A stretch of DNA of 64,000 nt from Mesorhizobium sp. M1D.F.Ca.ET.043.01.1.1 (GTDB taxonomy: Bacteria > Pseudomonadota > Alphaproteobacteria > Rhizobiales > Rhizobiaceae), in assembly GCF_003952385.1 (NCBI RefSeq), contig NZ_CP034444.1, positions 6,957,001 to 7,021,000 on the forward strand. Reading direction: 5' to 3'. Both the position numbers and the translations under genes were made by a program. Each line of letters starts with the position of its first letter. Position 1 is the stretch's first letter. The notes under the pieces were generated by a model, which did not search any database, was not told where the DNA came from, and saw only the letters and a list, made by a program, of their open reading frames with translations. Positions 42,723 through 52,203 of the stretch are shown in pieces.

Positions 42723-44126
42723 TCAGATCTTCTGGCCCTCGAGAACAAGATCGTCGATCACGCCACGCACCGCCTTCTCGGCAATCCCGACAATCTCGTC
42801 GACTTCAGCCTTGGTGGTCACGAGCGGCGGCGCGAAGCCGAGGATGTCGCCATGCGGCATGGCGCGGGCAATGAGGCCGCGCTCACGCGCCGCCTTTGAA
42901 ATGCGGGCGCCCACCTTGAGCGCCGGATCAAAACGCTTGCGGTTGTCGCGGTCGGCGACGAACTCGATGGCGCCCATGAGGCCGACGCCGCGGACTTCGC
43001 CGACGATCGGCAGCTGCGCGAACTTCTCCTTGAGCTGCGCCTGAAAATAGGCGCCCACGTCGCGGGCATTGCCAGGCAGGTCTTCCTTCTCGACGATATC
43101 GAGCACCGCGTTGGCCGCGGCAGCCCCAATCGGGTGACCCGAATAGGTGTAGCCATGCGAGAATGCGCCAACCTTGTCGGCCCCGTCCTCCAGGACCTGG
43201 TAGACCTTCTCGCCGACGATCGCCGCAGAAAGCGGGAAATAGGCCGAGGTCAGACCCTTGGCGATCGTGATGAGGTCCGGCTCGATCCCGTAATGCTGTG
43301 AGCCGAACATCGAGCCGGTACGACCGAACCCGGTGATCACTTCGTCAGCGATCAGAAGCACGTCGTGCTTCTTAAGCACCGGCTGGATCGCTTCCCAATA
43401 GCCTTGTGGCGGCGGCGTGATGCCTCCCGTGCCGAGCACCGGCTCCCCGATGAAGCCGCCAACATTGTCCGGCCCGAGCCGTTGGATAAGCTGATCGAGT
43501 TCCTCGGCGCGCCGTGCTGAGAATTCGCGCTCGGTCTCGCCCGGGTTCGCCCCCCAGTAGTGATGCGGGACGCCGGTGTGCTCGATCTGCGGCAATGGCA
43601 GATCCATGTGGTCGTGATAAAAGCTCATGCCAGTCATCGAGCCGGAGATGACGCTGCAGCCGTGATAGCCGCGCTCGCGCGAGATGATCTTCTTCTTGGT
43701 CGGCTTGCCACGCAAATTATTGTAGTACCAGACAAGCTTGGCCTGGGTCTCGTTGGCGTCCGAGCCGGACATGCCATAAAACACCTTGCTCATCCTGCCC
43801 GGCGCCATCTTCACCAGCCGATCGGACAGGATCGCAAGCTCATCGGTCGTGTGCGCGGCATAGGAATGGTAGTAGGCAAGCCGATACGCCTGGCGGGAAA
43901 TCGCCTCGGCGACTTCGGTGCGGCCATAGCCGACGTTGACGCAATAGAGCCCGGCAAAGCCATCGATGAATTCGTTGCCGTGCGCGTCCTGAATGCGGAT
44001 GCCCTTCCCCGTCTCCACGATCGTCGGGTCGCCGAGTTTGCCGCTGGCAAAGTCCTTGAGTTGTGTGAAAGGGTGAAGGACAGAGTTATGGTCCTTTTCG
44101 CTGATGTCCTTGATGTTGATCCTCAT
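42723..44126 (-). CDS. class III (omega-amino acid) aminotransferase
   Basis: 467 residues, PLP-dependent. It begins MRINIKDISEKDHNSVLHPF with FIDGFAGLYCVNVGYGR. The PLP site shows GMSGSDANETQAKL, the aspartate in VLLIADEVITGFGRTG (about 258) and the Schiff-base lysine in LITIAKGLTSAYFPLSA (about 288). GYTYSGHPIGAAAANAVLDI is typical of the omega-transaminase branch. It moves the amino group of an omega- or diamino acid, or a related amine, to a keto acid, giving a semialdehyde for the dehydrogenase that follows (153-bp gap). The ATG at 44150 is less likely. Confidence 0.9.
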   Translation of the reverse strand: MRINIKDISEKDHNSVLHPFTQLKDFASGKLGDPTIVETGKGIRIQDAHGNEFIDGFAGLYCVNVGYGRTEVAEAISRQAYRLAYYHSYAAHTTDELAILSDRLVKMAPGRMSKVFYGMSGSDANETQAKLVWYYNNLRGKPTKKKIISRERGYHGCSVISGSMTGMSFYHDHMDLPLPQIEHTGVPHHYWGANPGETEREFSARRAEELDQLIQRLGPDNVGGFIGEPVLGTGGITPPPQGYWEAIQPVLKKHDVLLIADEVITGFGRTGSMFGSQHYGIEPDLITIAKGLTSAYFPLSAAIVGEKVYQVLEDGADKVGAFSHGYTYSGHPIGAAAANAVLDIVEKEDLPGNARDVGAYFQAQLKEKFAQLPIVGEVRGVGLMGAIEFVADRDNRKRFDPALKVGARISKAARERGLIARAMPHGDILGFAPPLVTTKAEVDEIVGIAEKAVRGVIDDLVLEGQKI

Positions 44127-44249
44127 AAGACCTGCCTTTTGCTGCCGCATCTGCGGCGAGAAATATTAATGGTGACCGAACCCTGCTTGGATGGGAAAAG
44201 CGCAGAACATCAGGGACCTTTCGCTTCGACGTATGCTGTCGGTAGAAGG

Positions 44250-45611
44250 CTATGCCTGCTCGACCGCGACCTCTATTCCACACCAAGAAGCGGCAAACAA
44301 AGCTATAGCCTTGGTCACACGCAACAGCGACGATAGGCTCACGCGCTCATCAACGGCATGAATGTGCTCGGCGACCGGTCCGTAGACAAGGCTGGTCATG
44401 TTGCCGTGTAAGGTGAAGACTGCAGCGTCGAGGTAGCAAGGCATCACAAAGCGCTGAAGTTCCCGATGGGAACTTTCAGCCAGGGAATGCGCTCGAGCCA
44501 GAAGCGCTTCCGCTTCGCCTCCTGGCGTAAGAACATATCCGCCCTGCTTCACGCCGACCCACTCGATCTCTGGCTCGGGACATCCTTTCAAGTGCGGGTC
44601 GTTCGAAAATGCCTGTCTGAGGAACCTCTCAAACCTGGAGGCTCGCGCCTCTGCCACCTCGCCGGGGTAGAAGCCGATCCGGCCTTCAAAACGACACTCG
44701 CTTGGCACGGAGGCAAGCCACTCGCCTCCGGATATGGTGCCGATCGTCAAAGCTATTGGGTTGTCAACCCCAGCGAAATCGGGCTGAGATATGGGTCTCT
44801 CCGCAATCCACTCTTGCTCGAGCTGGCGGAGACGCTCGATAGTGCGAATAGCGATATCGATCGCGCTCCTACCCGCCGCAACCTCGAAAGGGTGAGCGGG
44901 AACCCCCCGGACTGTGACAGCAAATTTCAAGACCCCGGTATTCGCGCTGACAAGCTTCTCGTTTGTAGGCTCCGAAATCAGAACTGCATCGGCGTGGAAA
45001 CCCTCGGCTAGGACCATTGCCGCTCCATTGCCCGTGGTCTCTTCTTCAATCACTGACTGAAACTGAACTGGACCTTTCAGTTTATAGCCCGCGGCCGATA
45101 GCGCATCGAGCGCGAACAGGTTTGCAGTCAGGCCAGCCTTCATATCGCCCGCGCCGCGGCCATAAAGCCAGTCCCCGTCGCGGGTGGCCGAGAACGGCTC
45201 ATATTTCCAACGGCCGCTTGTGCCGACCGGCACAACATCAACATGTGCGTTGAGCGCTAGAGACCTACCGCCTTCGCGCGGCGTCCGCTTCAAGCCTACA
45301 ACAACGGTCGAATCTTTGAGGGCAAAGCTCGTCGGTGAGAAAGCCGGATCTTTGCCGATACGATCCGAATCGATCGCGAACCTTTGCACGTCATAGCCAC
45401 GTTTTTGGAGCGCGTCGGATACTATCCTTTGAACGCCTGCTTCCATGCCTCGCAGGGAGGGGGTACGGACCAACTGCGCCAAAAACTCGACCTGCTCATT
45501 GAAGTGGCCTTCAACTGCCTTGATGATCCGGTCTATATCCGAGGGCGCCAAGGAAGAGTTGTCGCGTGCAATACCACCAGCGGGATGCGGCACAGAACTT
45601 CGTTCGTTCAC
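44250..45611 (-). CDS. M20-family amidohydrolase (ArgE/DapE-like deacylase)
   Basis: 453 residues. A zinc-dependent amide hydrolase that removes an acyl group from an amino-acid nitrogen. The metal and catalytic motifs are in order: SLALNAHVDVVPVG (H, D near residue 120), LYGRGAGDMKAGLTANLFAL (D), SVIEEETTGNGAA (the EE pair), ADAVLISEPTN (E/D) and a C-terminal histidine in YGPVAEHIHAVDE. The dimerisation domain inserts at about 225-350. It leads the minus-strand catabolic set (123-bp gap to the aminotransferase) and would start the pathway by releasing a free diamino acid or amine (inference). Confidence 0.88.
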   Translation of the reverse strand: MNERSSVPHPAGGIARDNSSLAPSDIDRIIKAVEGHFNEQVEFLAQLVRTPSLRGMEAGVQRIVSDALQKRGYDVQRFAIDSDRIGKDPAFSPTSFALKDSTVVVGLKRTPREGGRSLALNAHVDVVPVGTSGRWKYEPFSATRDGDWLYGRGAGDMKAGLTANLFALDALSAAGYKLKGPVQFQSVIEEETTGNGAAMVLAEGFHADAVLISEPTNEKLVSANTGVLKFAVTVRGVPAHPFEVAAGRSAIDIAIRTIERLRQLEQEWIAERPISQPDFAGVDNPIALTIGTISGGEWLASVPSECRFEGRIGFYPGEVAEARASRFERFLRQAFSNDPHLKGCPEPEIEWVGVKQGGYVLTPGGEAEALLARAHSLAESSHRELQRFVMPCYLDAAVFTLHGNMTSLVYGPVAEHIHAVDERVSLSSLLRVTKAIALFAASWCGIEVAVEQA

Positions 45612-45977
45612 GTTTGCTCTCCTGACGTACTTAATACGATGTATCTCTCCCCTGTGCGCAGCGTAAAGCTAACGTCTGCTATCGACATGGCATATTTTCT
45701 GCTCTTATTGCTAGGGCGACTTTGGCACTTTGATACCTTCGCGGCGAAACGGGCGTTTCAGAAACGTGATGTTGTTCGTGGCGGCGGATGTGGGCGCAGG
45801 CCCGCGCCTATAGAGACCTTTGTATCCCGGGCAAGCACCAACAAAGTGTACGGATAGACGTACACCTATGGAATTGGAACCGCGCCGCGCCGGCGATTCG
45901 ACCGGTGTCACTGCCCGGCGACAAGCCTAGACGTCAGGCAGACCGTCACGGATAACTACCGAAGGATGCGAATAGCG
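45612..45977. other. gene-free stretch between the M20 gene and the Lrp gene
   Basis: 366 bp upstream of the M20 gene, AT-richer than its surroundings. No gene is supported. It should hold the promoter of the minus-strand catabolic set. Confidence 0.4.
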
Positions 45978-46394
45978 TTATACTGCCCCAAGCAAGATAC
46001 TGGTCTCTGTCGAGGCAACTCCGTCAATGCTTCGTACTTCTCGAAGTGCACGGTCGAGATCGGAAAGGCTTTCGGCGCGGAGCTCTGCGATGTAATCCCA
46101 GACCCCATTCGTCGTATAAAGAGACACAACTTCAGGAATTCCGTTGAGCGCCTTGATGAGCGCCGCGGGTTTCTTGCTAGTGGTCCTTACCCCCATCACT
46201 GCGCGCAAAACCGTCTCGTCCAGTTCTTGTCGAGTGCGCACCGTGAACCCGCGCACTGCACCGGAAGATATCAACCGGTCTAGACGCTTCTGGATCGTGC
46301 CTCTCGAAACCTGCAGTTTCGCAGCAAGGACTGCAACTGGCATTCGCCCATCCAGGCGCAGAAGCGCAATTAGTCGCCTATCGAAATCGTCCAT
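45978..46394 (-). CDS. Lrp/AsnC-family transcriptional regulator
   Basis: 138 residues. The N-terminal winged helix-turn-helix is MDDFDRRLIALLRLDGRMPV and LAAKLQVSRGTIQKRLDRLI (about residues 1-50). The C-terminal RAM effector-binding domain is VMGVRTTSKKPAALIKALNG to GVWDYIAELRAESLSDLDRA. These proteins sense amino acids. ATG at 46394 is preferred over 46421 because an AGAGGTGGAG ribosome site precedes it. Two 11-bp direct repeats sit in its leader, suggesting autoregulation. It lies between the divergent sarcosine oxidase operon and the amino-acid catabolic set and probably controls one or both. Confidence 0.9.
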   Translation of the reverse strand: MDDFDRRLIALLRLDGRMPVAVLAAKLQVSRGTIQKRLDRLISSGAVRGFTVRTRQELDETVLRAVMGVRTTSKKPAALIKALNGIPEVVSLYTTNGVWDYIAELRAESLSDLDRALREVRSIDGVASTETSILLGAV

Positions 46395-46406
46395 TGTCTC
46401 CACCTC

Positions 46407-46439
46407 TCGCAATCTGCCCATTTTGATATCGCAATCTGC
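46407..46439. promoter_or_regulatory. two direct repeats in the lrp-sox intergenic region (probable Lrp operator)
   Basis: TCGCAATCTGC at 46407-46417 and again at 46429-46439, exactly 22 bp apart (two helical turns), directly upstream of the lrp start. Such phasing fits binding by an Lrp-type oligomer; inference. Confidence 0.5.
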
Positions 46440-46645
46440 AACCGAATACTAGCAATTCGTGAGCAAATCGATGCTTTACGCCAGCCATGGCGCCGAAGTA
46501 GAGTCTCGAAGGTCAACCCTGCTGAAAACCGATCCCTTCACTACAGACGTAATTCATTCACTGAAGATGTCGGTGGGCTCCCAGGGTGGGGGTAGGCGGG
46601 ATTTGCTCCCGGCAGGGTACCGAGTCCGACTGTGCGGGGAATTGC

Positions 46646-47902
46646 ATGCGTCACTATTCCGCCTTCTCCATTCTCCGCAATGGCCTATCTGGCAACAAAC
46701 ACTGGTCGCGTGCTTGGCGCGATCCGGCGCCGAAGCCAGCTTACGAGGTTGTCATCGTGGGTGGTGGCGGTCATGGCCTTGCCACCGCCTACTACCTCGC
46801 CAAAGAGCATGGAATACGAAACGTCGCCGTCCTCGAGAAGGGTTGGCTCGGGGGCGGCAACACGGGTCGCAACACGACTATTGTTCGTTCAAATTACATG
46901 ATGCCCGGCAACACCATGTTCTATGAGCGATCGATGCAGCTTTGGGAAAATTTAAGCCAAGAGCTAAACTACAACGTAATGATGTCGCGGCGCGGTTATT
47001 ACTATTTGTTCCATTCGCCGGGGCAGGGGGATACGGCACGTCGACGCACCAACATCATGCGTGCAAACGGCATCGACGCCGAACTTTTCGATCGCCCAGA
47101 GGTCATGAAGCGACTTCCGTACCTCGATTACTCTGAGAACGCGCGCTTTCCCATATACGGCGCAGCATACCAGGGGCGCGCCGGCACCGCACGCCATGAC
47201 GCAGTTGCCTGGGGCTACGCACGCGCGGCTGACAGACAGGGGATCGATCTCATCCAGCAGTGTGAAGTGACCGGCTACCTATGGGACGATGGACAGATAG
47301 TTGGAGTCGAGACGAGCCGTGGCCCGATCCGCGCAAGCAAGGTAGCGCTCGCGGTTGCTGGCCACACAAGCCATCTGGCAGCCAAAGCAGGGCTTCGCCT
47401 GCCGATAGAGACACACGTCCTTCAGGCATTTGTCACCGAACCCCTGAAGCCTCTCGTTGATCACGTGATAATATTCGGGGCGGAGCACTTTTACATCAGC
47501 CAGTCTGATAAGGGCGGGCTTGTGCTAGGCGGCGATCTTGATGGGTTCAACTCCTATGCTCAGCGCGGTGGACTGCCAATCGTCGAGCATACGCTTCAAA
47601 GCGCCAAAGCATTGATGCCATCTCTCTCGCGGCTAAGGCTTCTGCGGCATTGGGCGGGCGCCATGGATATGACAATGGATGGCTCTCCCATCATCGGCAA
47701 AATGCCCGTCGACGGACTTTGGCTGAACGGCGGCTGGTGCTACGGCGGTTTCAAGGCGACACCTGCATCCGGATTTTGCTTCGCTTGGACTATTGCAAGA
47801 GGAGAATCGCATCCGGACAGCGCAGAATTCACGCTGAAGCGCTTCGAGCGCGGCTACCAGATCGATGAAACGGGCGCCGGACCCCACCCAAAGGCGCATT
47901 GA
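46646..47902 (+). CDS. soxB: sarcosine oxidase, beta subunit
   Basis: 418 residues. Subunit of heterotetrameric sarcosine oxidase, carrying FAD and the covalent FMN shared with alpha. It oxidises sarcosine to glycine, formaldehyde equivalents (passed to tetrahydrofolate) and H2O2. It starts MRHYSAFSILRNGLSGNKHW. The Rossmann motif is EVVIVGGGGHGLATAYYLAK at about 34-53, followed by VAVLEKGWLGGGNTGRNTTI. The C-terminus has SPIIGKMPVDGLWLNGGWCY and GGFKATPASGFCFAWTIA. ATG at 46646 has GGGGA upstream and matches known SoxB starts. It is the first gene of soxBDAG. Confidence 0.95.
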   Translation: MRHYSAFSILRNGLSGNKHWSRAWRDPAPKPAYEVVIVGGGGHGLATAYYLAKEHGIRNVAVLEKGWLGGGNTGRNTTIVRSNYMMPGNTMFYERSMQLWENLSQELNYNVMMSRRGYYYLFHSPGQGDTARRRTNIMRANGIDAELFDRPEVMKRLPYLDYSENARFPIYGAAYQGRAGTARHDAVAWGYARAADRQGIDLIQQCEVTGYLWDDGQIVGVETSRGPIRASKVALAVAGHTSHLAAKAGLRLPIETHVLQAFVTEPLKPLVDHVIIFGAEHFYISQSDKGGLVLGGDLDGFNSYAQRGGLPIVEHTLQSAKALMPSLSRLRLLRHWAGAMDMTMDGSPIIGKMPVDGLWLNGGWCYGGFKATPASGFCFAWTIARGESHPDSAEFTLKRFERGYQIDETGAGPHPKAH

Positions 47903-47911
47903 GGTTCGCCC

Positions 47912-48178
47912 ATGCTGAGAATTGAGTGCCCGGTCTGCGGGCTTCGGGACGAAACTGAGTTTGCCTACGGCGAAGATGCTACTGTTCGCCGACCAGATAT
48001 GGACGAAGCGGATGTCAAGATTTGGCACGACTACGTGTTCATACGCGATAACCCTCGCGGTCCGCATAAGGAATACTGGCATCACGTCGCAGGGTGCAGA
48101 CAATGGATTCGGGTTGAACGCGATACACTGACCCACGAAATCCTTGGTTCTATCTTGGCTCGAGAGGTGGCTGCATGA
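47912..48178 (+). CDS. soxD: sarcosine oxidase, delta subunit
   Basis: 88 residues. The small zinc-binding subunit has paired cysteines in LRIECPVCGLRDETEFAYG, then WHDYVFIRDNPRGPHKEYWH and a third cysteine with histidine in HHVAGCRQWIRVERDT. It stabilises the complex. GAGG precedes the ATG; it starts nine bases after soxB and overlaps soxA by four (ATGA). Confidence 0.95.
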   Translation: MLRIECPVCGLRDETEFAYGEDATVRRPDMDEADVKIWHDYVFIRDNPRGPHKEYWHHVAGCRQWIRVERDTLTHEILGSILAREVAA

Positions 48179-51138
48179 CAGCGCGACGGCTCCCAAGTGG
48201 TGGACGTATCGATCGGTCTCGTAAGGTCAGCGTCCAATTCGACGGTCGGCCGTTGCCGGCATATGCGGGCGACACCCTAGCCTCAGCTTTGCTCGCAAGC
48301 GGCCAGAAGATTTTAGGTCGCAGTTTCAAATATCACCGGCCCCGCGGCCTGGTTGCAGCGGGTGTCGAAGAGACAAATGTGCTTGTTCACCTTCGGGACC
48401 GCGATCGTCATGAACCCAATGCGCAGGCAACGATGGTGGAAGTCTCCGAAGGTCTGACTTCGACGTCCCAAAACGCTTGGCCGAGCCTTCGGTTTGATCT
48501 CGGCGCAGTGAATGGGCTCATGTCGCGATTCTTAGGCGCAGGCTTTTACTACAAGACCTTCATTGGCCCCTTCAACGGGACCAAGTTTTGGATGTTCTGC
48601 GAAGGTTTTATCCGCAAGGCCGCTGGGATGGGCCGGGCCAAGGTGCTCGCCGATCCCGATCACTATGAAAAAATAAATGCTTTCTGCGATGTCCTAGTCG
48701 TGGGTGCCGGTCCCGCAGGTATCGCTGCTGCGCTCGCGGCGGGTCGCAAGGGCGACAGTGTCATTCTGGTCGAGCAGGACTGCGCCATTGGCGGATCACT
48801 TCTCAGCGAGCCGGCTGGTTCGCCTTCCGATGCGTGGCTCGCGAAGGCTCAGTTCGAATTCAAAGATATTCCTAACGTTCGTGTGCTGACGCGTACCACG
48901 GCATTCGGTGCATATGACTGTGAGGTGTTCGGCCTTGTAGAGCGAGTACAGGATCACTTGCTCGTGCCTGAGCAGGGAAGACCACGGCAGCGTTATTGGG
49001 TTGTGCGAACCAAGCGGGCCGTCTTTGCGACAGGCGCGATCGAACGACCCATGGTTTTCGCCGGCAACGATGTACCCGGCGTCATGCTGACCTCCGCTGT
49101 TCGGAGTTACCTGAACCGGTATGCTGTCCTGGCCGGGGAAAGGATCGTCGTAGCGACAAACAATGACAGCGCCTACACCGCTGCCATCGAACTCGCAAAT
49201 TCCGGTGCCATAGTTACAATTTGCGATATGCGCAACGAAATCCCCGCACAACTTGGCCAGGATGCGAAGCGCGCGGGCATAGTCGTTTGGCCCGGTCATG
49301 CAGTCCTGAAAGCGGAGGGTGGGAAACGCGTAAAAGCAGCACAGGTTGTTCCCGTCGGCCGCGATGGTAAAGCAATCGGCAGAGGCGTGCGGGTCGATTG
49401 CGATATTGTCACCGTTTCCGGTGGCTGGACTCCAACTCTGCATCTGTGGACCCAGCGCTTCGGAAATCCACGATACGACAAGGATCTGGACGCATTTGTA
49501 CCGCCGCCGGAAAAAAGAGCCTTCACATGCGTTGGCTCGCTCATCGGTTGCCCATCGCTTCGCGAAGCCCTCGCCCAAGGCGATAGGGCCGGCGGAGGCA
49601 CCGGAGAGGAACCCCGACTATTTGGCCGGTCTGATTTCTGGGGTCGCAACCTTCTGCCGGTGGCTATCATCACCAAGGCAGATGGTAGCACTCCCGGTAA
49701 GGCGTTCGTGGACTTCCAGCATGACGTGAAGCTGGCTGATATCGATCAGGCCCACTTGGAGGGGTATGTCTCGGTTGAACATCTGAAGCGCTATACAACC
49801 TCAGGCATGGCGGCCGACCAGGGCAAGACTTCGAACCTCAACGCACTTGCCCGCATGGCCGAATTGCGAGGCCTCACCATGTCCTCCGTTGGCACCACGA
49901 CCTTCCGCCCACCGTATACGCCGGTCACCATTGGCGCCATCGTTGGTCATGATCACGGTTTGAATTTCCGCCCGACAAGACTTTCAACCATCCATGGCTG
50001 GCATGAGGAAAATGGGGCCGAGATGATCGACGCGGGTGCGTGGCTGCGGCCATGGTACTATCCGACCAAGGGCGAAGATATCAATGACGCTTATGTTCGT
50101 GAAGCCGCTCACGTACGCAGGCATGTCGGCATTGTGGATGTCTCCACGCTCGGTAAAATCATAGTGCAGGGACCTGATGCAGCGGAATTCCTCAATCGCG
50201 TTTATGTTAACGGCTTCAAGACGCTTCCCATTGGAAGGCTACGCTACGGCGTAATGCTGCGCGAGGATGGCTTCGTGTTTGATGATGGCGCAACCGCGCG
50301 CCTTGGCGAATGCGAATACTTCATGACGACCACCACCGCGAATGCGGCTAAGGTGCTGGCCAACGCGGAATATCTCCTTCAGACCACCTGGCGCGATCTT
50401 AGGGTGCATGTCACGTCGGTCACAGACCAGTGGGCGGCTATCGCGATTGCTGGCCCGAAATCCCGCAGCGTTCTGAGCGATTTGACAGGCACGGATCTGG
50501 GCAATGACACACTACCCAACAATCACTTCACTCATGTCAAGATCGCCGGAGTGGCTTGCCGCCTTCATCGCATGAGCTACTCAGGTGAGCTGGCCTATGA
50601 GCTTTACGCTCCAGCCAAGCGTGGCCGTACGATCTGGGAGACTCTTATTGCGGTCGATGCTTCATATCAACTCAAGCCGTATGGTCTCGAGGCGATGGGC
50701 GCCCTGCGCATCGAGAAAGGCCACATCGCCGGTTCGGAAATCGAAGGGCGCACGACCCTGAAGGATTTAGGTCTGGAGGGCTTCGCTTCGGGCAAGAAGC
50801 CCTTTGTTGGCTCCGTCCTGCGGAAGCGTCCTGTCCTTGAAGACGCAATGCGCCCTTCGTTAGTAGGACTAGAAATCGCCGGCGATATTGGCGCGCGGGC
50901 AGGCTCCCTTCTTTATGGGCTAAATGCTCCCACCAAGGGCCATGGTGAAGGCTGGGTGTCTGCTGTGACATACTCTCCGAGTCTCAAAAAAAATATCGCG
51001 TTGGCGCTTCTGTCGCGGGGACCGCAGCGTTTCGGCGAGACGATCCAGGTCGTCGATTTCGTGGGCAATCAAAGACTGGAAGCGAAAGTGGTCTCCCATC
51101 ATTTCTTCGACCCTGAAGGACATCGCCAGAATGGGTGA
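48175..51138 (+). CDS. soxA: sarcosine oxidase, alpha subunit
   Basis: 987 residues. An N-terminal ferredoxin-like fold (VSVQFDGRPLPAYAGDTLAS) leads to the dinucleotide-binding domain DVLVVGAGPAGIAAALAAGR at about 178, which binds NAD in this family. A second part has the FAD/NAD-type VFATGAIERPMVFAGNDVPG, and the C-terminal GcvT-like aminomethyltransferase domain begins at about 600 (HVGIVDVSTLGKIIVQGPDA; C-terminal LRIEKGHIAGSEIEG), where tetrahydrofolate accepts the one-carbon unit. Length is normal for SoxA (about 965-1000). It overlaps soxG by eight bases. Confidence 0.95.
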   Translation: MTARRLPSGGRIDRSRKVSVQFDGRPLPAYAGDTLASALLASGQKILGRSFKYHRPRGLVAAGVEETNVLVHLRDRDRHEPNAQATMVEVSEGLTSTSQNAWPSLRFDLGAVNGLMSRFLGAGFYYKTFIGPFNGTKFWMFCEGFIRKAAGMGRAKVLADPDHYEKINAFCDVLVVGAGPAGIAAALAAGRKGDSVILVEQDCAIGGSLLSEPAGSPSDAWLAKAQFEFKDIPNVRVLTRTTAFGAYDCEVFGLVERVQDHLLVPEQGRPRQRYWVVRTKRAVFATGAIERPMVFAGNDVPGVMLTSAVRSYLNRYAVLAGERIVVATNNDSAYTAAIELANSGAIVTICDMRNEIPAQLGQDAKRAGIVVWPGHAVLKAEGGKRVKAAQVVPVGRDGKAIGRGVRVDCDIVTVSGGWTPTLHLWTQRFGNPRYDKDLDAFVPPPEKRAFTCVGSLIGCPSLREALAQGDRAGGGTGEEPRLFGRSDFWGRNLLPVAIITKADGSTPGKAFVDFQHDVKLADIDQAHLEGYVSVEHLKRYTTSGMAADQGKTSNLNALARMAELRGLTMSSVGTTTFRPPYTPVTIGAIVGHDHGLNFRPTRLSTIHGWHEENGAEMIDAGAWLRPWYYPTKGEDINDAYVREAAHVRRHVGIVDVSTLGKIIVQGPDAAEFLNRVYVNGFKTLPIGRLRYGVMLREDGFVFDDGATARLGECEYFMTTTTANAAKVLANAEYLLQTTWRDLRVHVTSVTDQWAAIAIAGPKSRSVLSDLTGTDLGNDTLPNNHFTHVKIAGVACRLHRMSYSGELAYELYAPAKRGRTIWETLIAVDASYQLKPYGLEAMGALRIEKGHIAGSEIEGRTTLKDLGLEGFASGKKPFVGSVLRKRPVLEDAMRPSLVGLEIAGDIGARAGSLLYGLNAPTKGHGEGWVSAVTYSPSLKKNIALALLSRGPQRFGETIQVVDFVGNQRLEAKVVSHHFFDPEGHRQNG

Positions 51139-51685
51139 CAGGCTTGATTTGCCCGTCGGTGGCGCAACCAGTCACGACCGGGATGTCACGATCAATGAAA
51201 TAGAACTGGGGTATCTGACCCAGCTCGCAGGCTGGGGAAAGTTCAACGAAAGGGCGAACGAAGCTCTTCGAGCAAAAGGCCTCGCGCTGCCAGATGGCTA
51301 CCGTTTATCGGTGCACCGTGGGTCGACGACAGTTTGGCGTATTGCGCCTGATCGGGTGCTGGTTCGGTCGGACACCGCTCTTAGCTTTGAAAGCGCGACA
51401 GATCTTGCAGTGCTGGATTTGTCTGACTCCCGTGTATGTTTGATGCTGGAAGGGCCAGGCGCTAGCGGGCTTCTCAGTCGCGTCGCTTCTCTGGATTTCT
51501 CCGATATGGCTTTTGACATTGGCTCGTTCGCCCAGACGGCTATCCACCATGTCAGTGTCCTCATCGACCATTCCGGTCCCGATCAGTTCGCAATCCTCAT
51601 CCCAACGACATATGCGACGTCACTCACCAGTTACTTCGCAGATCATCTCATGGGCAGGGAGGCGACCAAGTCAGGAAATGGTTAA
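51131..51685 (+). CDS. soxG: sarcosine oxidase, gamma subunit
   Basis: 184 residues, the small subunit related to the GcvT N-terminal fold. Seen here are ELGYLTQLAGWGKFNERANE, LSVHRGSTTVWRIAPDRVLV, LDLSDSRVCLMLEGPGASGL and FDIGSFAQTAIHHVSVLIDH, all typical of SoxG. It has no catalytic residues of its own. It ends the soxBDAG operon; 518 bp follow before the next start, with no supportable gene (51686-52203). Confidence 0.93.
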   Translation: MGDRLDLPVGGATSHDRDVTINEIELGYLTQLAGWGKFNERANEALRAKGLALPDGYRLSVHRGSTTVWRIAPDRVLVRSDTALSFESATDLAVLDLSDSRVCLMLEGPGASGLLSRVASLDFSDMAFDIGSFAQTAIHHVSVLIDHSGPDQFAILIPTTYATSLTSYFADHLMGREATKSGNG

Positions 51686-52203
51686 ATTAGCGAAGGAGTG
51701 ACACTCCGATGGTCTTGTATCTGTCCTTTCTGCGATTAACCTCTCATTGCCTCCAAACGAGCACTGCCTGCGAGGAGCGTCCCATGGAACGCAATCCGCT
51801 GAGCTCCGACCCAGCTCGATGCGTAGATGTGGTCGAAGGTTCAGCACCGAGCGATCCCCGCCATTGTGCGCCTATAGCTAATACAGCTGGCATCAGATCG
51901 GCCTCGCTCCGCCCACCTTCAAAGTATAAGCGGATCGCCTGTCCAGCTCGATCTCCATCTGACGTCGCTCTCTTCGAACTTCTTGATACGGGCGAGTAAC
52001 AGTGGCTTGGGGACATTCAATGGTTGACCCTAGAGTCTCGCTCTACCACCTCCGAGAGCTACCTCAACGACTAGGCGAGGGCCTAAGGTTTCAGCTCACG
52101 AGAGATATATTTGACCATCATCTCGATCGCAACGTCTGCCAGTATTCGTATACGCATCAAGGACGGCAGTCTGGCCACCATTAACAAACTGGAGGATAAA
52201 ATA

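Noticed and set aside
48796..49578. 260-residue minus-strand frame
   Set aside because: It lies inside soxA, whose domains continue through it without a break.
51744..52016. 90-residue minus-strand frame with RLYFEGGRSEADLMPAVLAI
   Set aside because: A partly protein-like segment, but no family, start signal or context could be found.
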